A program made the position numbers and the translations under genes. A stretch of DNA of 7,410 bases from positions 1 to 7,410 of the forward strand of contig MVQQ01000103.1 in assembly GCA_002067555.1 (NCBI GenBank), written 5' to 3'. The notes under the pieces are model-generated. The model was given only the letters and a program-made list of their open reading frames with translations, did not search any database and was not told where the DNA came from. This document shows positions 5,392 through 7,410 of the stretch, piece after piece (positions within the stretch are counted from its first letter, which is position 1; the number at the start of each line of letters is the position of its first letter). This DNA is from Syntrophorhabdus sp. PtaB.Bin184 (GTDB lineage: Bacteria; Desulfobacterota; Syntrophorhabdia; Syntrophorhabdales; Syntrophorhabdaceae).

Positions 5392-7283
5392 TATCCCCTT
5401 AACACCCTCTTGTCACCCTTCCTGATCGTGATCTTGATCTGGTCAAGGTATTCGAGGAGGGGTATGAGGAATTTTCGTGACAGATTGAGTTCCGACTTGA
5501 AGTCAGAGGGGCCCATTTCCCCGTGATCGCGGAGATAGCTCGCGGCCTTCTCCTTCACCTCTTCGATCATGTCCCTGTGGAAATACATGTCCTGGCCGAC
5601 CTTCACCACACCTCCCCTGAAGACAAGGCGTTCGAGAAGCTCCCGCGCGTTCTTTTCGGTGACTCCCACGATCCCCGCAAGGTCTTTCAACCCGGGAGGA
5701 GTGAATCCCGCCGCAAGGAGGGCATCGAGAACACGTTTTTCAAATTCGTCGGTCTGGCCGCTCTCCCCAGCGTGCTCCCGGGACCTGACGCGGTCCTTCT
5801 CGACGACGATACGACCAGCGGCGACGCACACATCGAGAGCCGTTTGAAACACCTGGACATCGGCGGCGGGAAGACGTGATCGCAACTCCTCCTTCGAGAT
5901 GCCGATCTTCAGGGGATTCGCCTTGTGGTACGATTCGACAAAGGTGATGACCTTCTCCCGGTATGCGTCGAAATAATCCTTGTGCACGTACGTCTTCCCG
6001 ACGAGGGTCACGACCGCTTCCTTCCTGAGAACCTCCCCGACCCTTTCCATGGAAAGGATGTCTTTTCCGGTAAGTATGGACAGGTTCTGTTGCCTGACCC
6101 CCTGAAAACCACCCTTCAATATATGATACGCCGCCTTCTCCAAGTCGGTCCCTTTGCTGAGAATGCGGTACACCTTCCCGAGCTCGCCGGTCTTTCTCTT
6201 GTGCCTCGCGGGCATGATGTCGAGGACCTTCCCTCCTCCAACTGTCTGGATGGCATAGGAACCGCGCAGAATGAATCTGTCACCGGGAAGAACGACGATG
6301 GGTTTCCTGAAAACGAATTGCACGAAAAGCTCCTGTCCCGGCTCTACCTGGTCGCTGTCAAGCAATACGAGGCGTGCCTCCTCCTGTGTCGTAGCGATAT
6401 GAAAGCGCAGTATGCTGTCGTGTCGTATCGGTTTCATGGGAAGCTTCAAAAGACGCAACGAGGCATCGATGCGCGAGGTGAGCAAAAGCGTGTCGGGGCG
6501 AGCCACCATGCTTCCCCTTTCCACGTCCTGCCTGTCAAGCCCCTGAAGGTTAAGGGCGATCCTCTGACCGGCGCTGGCCTCCTTCACATCCTCGTGATAA
6601 GCCTGTACGCTGCGCACCCTGGCCTTCCTGCTGAAAGGGAACAACTCCACTTCCTCTCCAACGGAAAGGCACCCTGAAATACAGGTCCCCGTGACAATGG
6701 TCCCCAAGCCTCGAAGGGTGAACACCCTGTCAACGGGTAACCGGAATATCCCCTCTCTCGATCTCTCCTCGATCCCGGTCGAAAGGTCACGGAGCATGCT
6801 CTTAAGGAGATCGAGGTTCTCTCCCGTCGTCGCCGATACGGCCACCACGGGCGCGTTTTCCAGCGCCCTGCCCTTGAGGAAATCCCTAATGTCCTCTTCC
6901 ACGAGCTCGACCATTTCCCTGTCGACAAGGTCCTTTTTGGTTATGACGACGATACCCTTCGTAAGCCCCAGGATCTCGCATATGTCCAGGTGCTCCCGCG
7001 TCTGCGGCATGACCCCTTCGTCAGCAGCGACAACGAGAAGCACCGTATCGATACCCCAGGCGCCCGCCACCATGTGACGCACGAACCTTTCATGACCGGG
7101 AACATCGACGATACCGACAAGTAGATCGTCATCCAGGCGCCAGTGGGCAAAACCAAGCTCCGTGGTGATACCCCTCTCCTTCTCCTCCTTGAGACGATCG
7201 CAATCGATGCCAGTAAGCGCCCTGATCAGGGTCGTCTTGCCGTGGTCGATATGCCCCGCGGTACCTATGATTATACGTTTCAT
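5391..7283 (-). CDS. selB: Selenocysteine-specific translation elongation factor SelB
   Basis: SelB is a cytoplasmic GTPase that carries Sec-tRNA(Sec) to the ribosome at UGA codons marked by a SECIS hairpin. At 630 residues it matches known SelB proteins (about 610-640). The GTPase motifs are in order: G1 GHIDHGKT (10-17), G2 in ERGITTELGF (36-45), G3 DVPGHE (60-65), G4 TKKD (115-118, the T-for-N variant usual in SelB) and G5 SAT (150-152). EF-Tu-like domains II and III run to about residue 365 (DRVFTLRGLGTIVTGT, 185-200). Winged-helix repeats follow to the end. The last one (LSRKFLIPLLEYLDQI and GDKRVL, 602-628) is the SECIS-binding module typical of the family. The start is set by MKRIIIGTAGHIDHGKT, the standard SelB N-terminus. 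No SD is seen upstream. The gene converges on the ATPase gene. No selA, selC, selD or selenoprotein gene is visible here, but SelB implies that the organism makes selenoproteins. Confidence 0.97.
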   Translation of the reverse strand: MKRIIIGTAGHIDHGKTTLIRALTGIDCDRLKEEKERGITTELGFAHWRLDDDLLVGIVDVPGHERFVRHMVAGAWGIDTVLLVVAADEGVMPQTREHLDICEILGLTKGIVVITKKDLVDREMVELVEEDIRDFLKGRALENAPVVAVSATTGENLDLLKSMLRDLSTGIEERSREGIFRLPVDRVFTLRGLGTIVTGTCISGCLSVGEEVELFPFSRKARVRSVQAYHEDVKEASAGQRIALNLQGLDRQDVERGSMVARPDTLLLTSRIDASLRLLKLPMKPIRHDSILRFHIATTQEEARLVLLDSDQVEPGQELFVQFVFRKPIVVLPGDRFILRGSYAIQTVGGGKVLDIMPARHKRKTGELGKVYRILSKGTDLEKAAYHILKGGFQGVRQQNLSILTGKDILSMERVGEVLRKEAVVTLVGKTYVHKDYFDAYREKVITFVESYHKANPLKIGISKEELRSRLPAADVQVFQTALDVCVAAGRIVVEKDRVRSREHAGESGQTDEFEKRVLDALLAAGFTPPGLKDLAGIVGVTEKNARELLERLVFRGGVVKVGQDMYFHRDMIEEVKEKAASYLRDHGEMGPSDFKSELNLSRKFLIPLLEYLDQIKITIRKGDKRVLRG

Positions 7284-7294
7284 GACAGGCTAAG

Positions 7295-7323
7295 ACTATA
7301 CCACGAATGGGACCGCAGGGAAA
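7295..7323 (-). promoter_or_regulatory. selB: Possible selB promoter (extended -10)
   Basis: On the minus strand TGG-TATAGT (7303 down to 7295) forms an extended -10 box (TGn plus five of six matches to TATAAT). A weak -35-like TTTCCC lies at 7323-7318, 17 bp away. The implied transcription start falls about five bases before the selB ATG, so the mRNA would be almost leaderless, in line with the missing Shine-Dalgarno sequence. Confidence 0.35.
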
Positions 7324-7344
7324 GGGCTGAGGAAGGGGAAAAAC

Positions 7345-7410
7345 GGTTCAAGGGTTCAAGGGTTCAAGGGTTCAAGGGTTCAAGGGTTCAAGGGTTCAAG
7401 GGTTCAAGGG
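7345..7410. repeat. Perfect tandem octamer array (GGTTCAAG)n, cut by the window end
   Basis: Eight complete and one partial copy of GGTTCAAG follow one another without a mismatch from 7345 to the last base. The true length is unknown. The array begins after AAAAAC (7339-7344) and lies about 60 bp upstream of the selB start, just behind its possible promoter. The bases between the selB start and the array (7284-7344) hold no gene. Such an array is prone to slipped-strand length change. It has no spacers, so it is not a CRISPR. Confidence 0.95.

Noticed and set aside
5925..6677. 250-codon open frame on the plus strand
   Set aside because: It lies wholly antisense to the strongly supported selB and shows no recognisable domain.
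7345..7410. CRISPR array
   Set aside because: The repeats are 8 bp, contiguous and without spacers.

Overview
The window (7,410 bp, moderately GC-rich, dense coding on both strands) looks like chromosomal DNA of an anaerobic bacterium. A plausible placement is the former Deltaproteobacteria (Desulfobacterota, Syntrophorhabdus-like). That placement is an inference from three things: a split CoA-ester beta-oxidation gene set, a selenocysteine elongation factor, and short 7-8 bp intergenic tandem repeats. The sequence itself does not prove it.

Layout. (1) Positions 2-3012, plus strand: three consecutive genes for the last three steps of a beta-oxidation-type spiral. They encode a 3-hydroxyacyl-CoA dehydrogenase (missing only its first few codons at the window edge), an enoyl-CoA hydratase of the crotonase family, and a divergent thiolase. 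A near-perfect intrinsic terminator at 3034-3068 closes the unit. Together the enzymes would hydrate an enoyl-CoA, oxidise the 3-hydroxyacyl-CoA with NAD(P)+, and cleave the 3-ketoacyl-CoA to acetyl-CoA. (2) Positions 3124-5255, plus strand: two overlapping genes. The first encodes an exported staphylococcal-nuclease-fold protein with a C-terminal Ada-like Cys cluster; three residues that are key in the model nuclease are replaced. The second encodes an ExeA/GspA-type AAA+ ATPase with one membrane segment and a C-terminal bacterial SH3 domain. Both point to the cell envelope. (3) Positions 5255-5391: an inverted-repeat element that exactly fills the gap between two convergent genes. Its arms carry variable numbers of a 7-bp unit. 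(4) Positions 5391-7283, minus strand: selB, the selenocysteine-specific elongation factor. (5) Positions 7345-7410: a perfect 8-bp tandem array upstream of selB that runs off the window.

I did not find a clear, previously undescribed multi-gene system. The best leads are the catalytically degenerate nuclease coupled to the ExeA-like ATPase, the convergent-gap inverted repeat with heptamer arms, the octamer array near selB, and the unusual thiolase active-site motifs.
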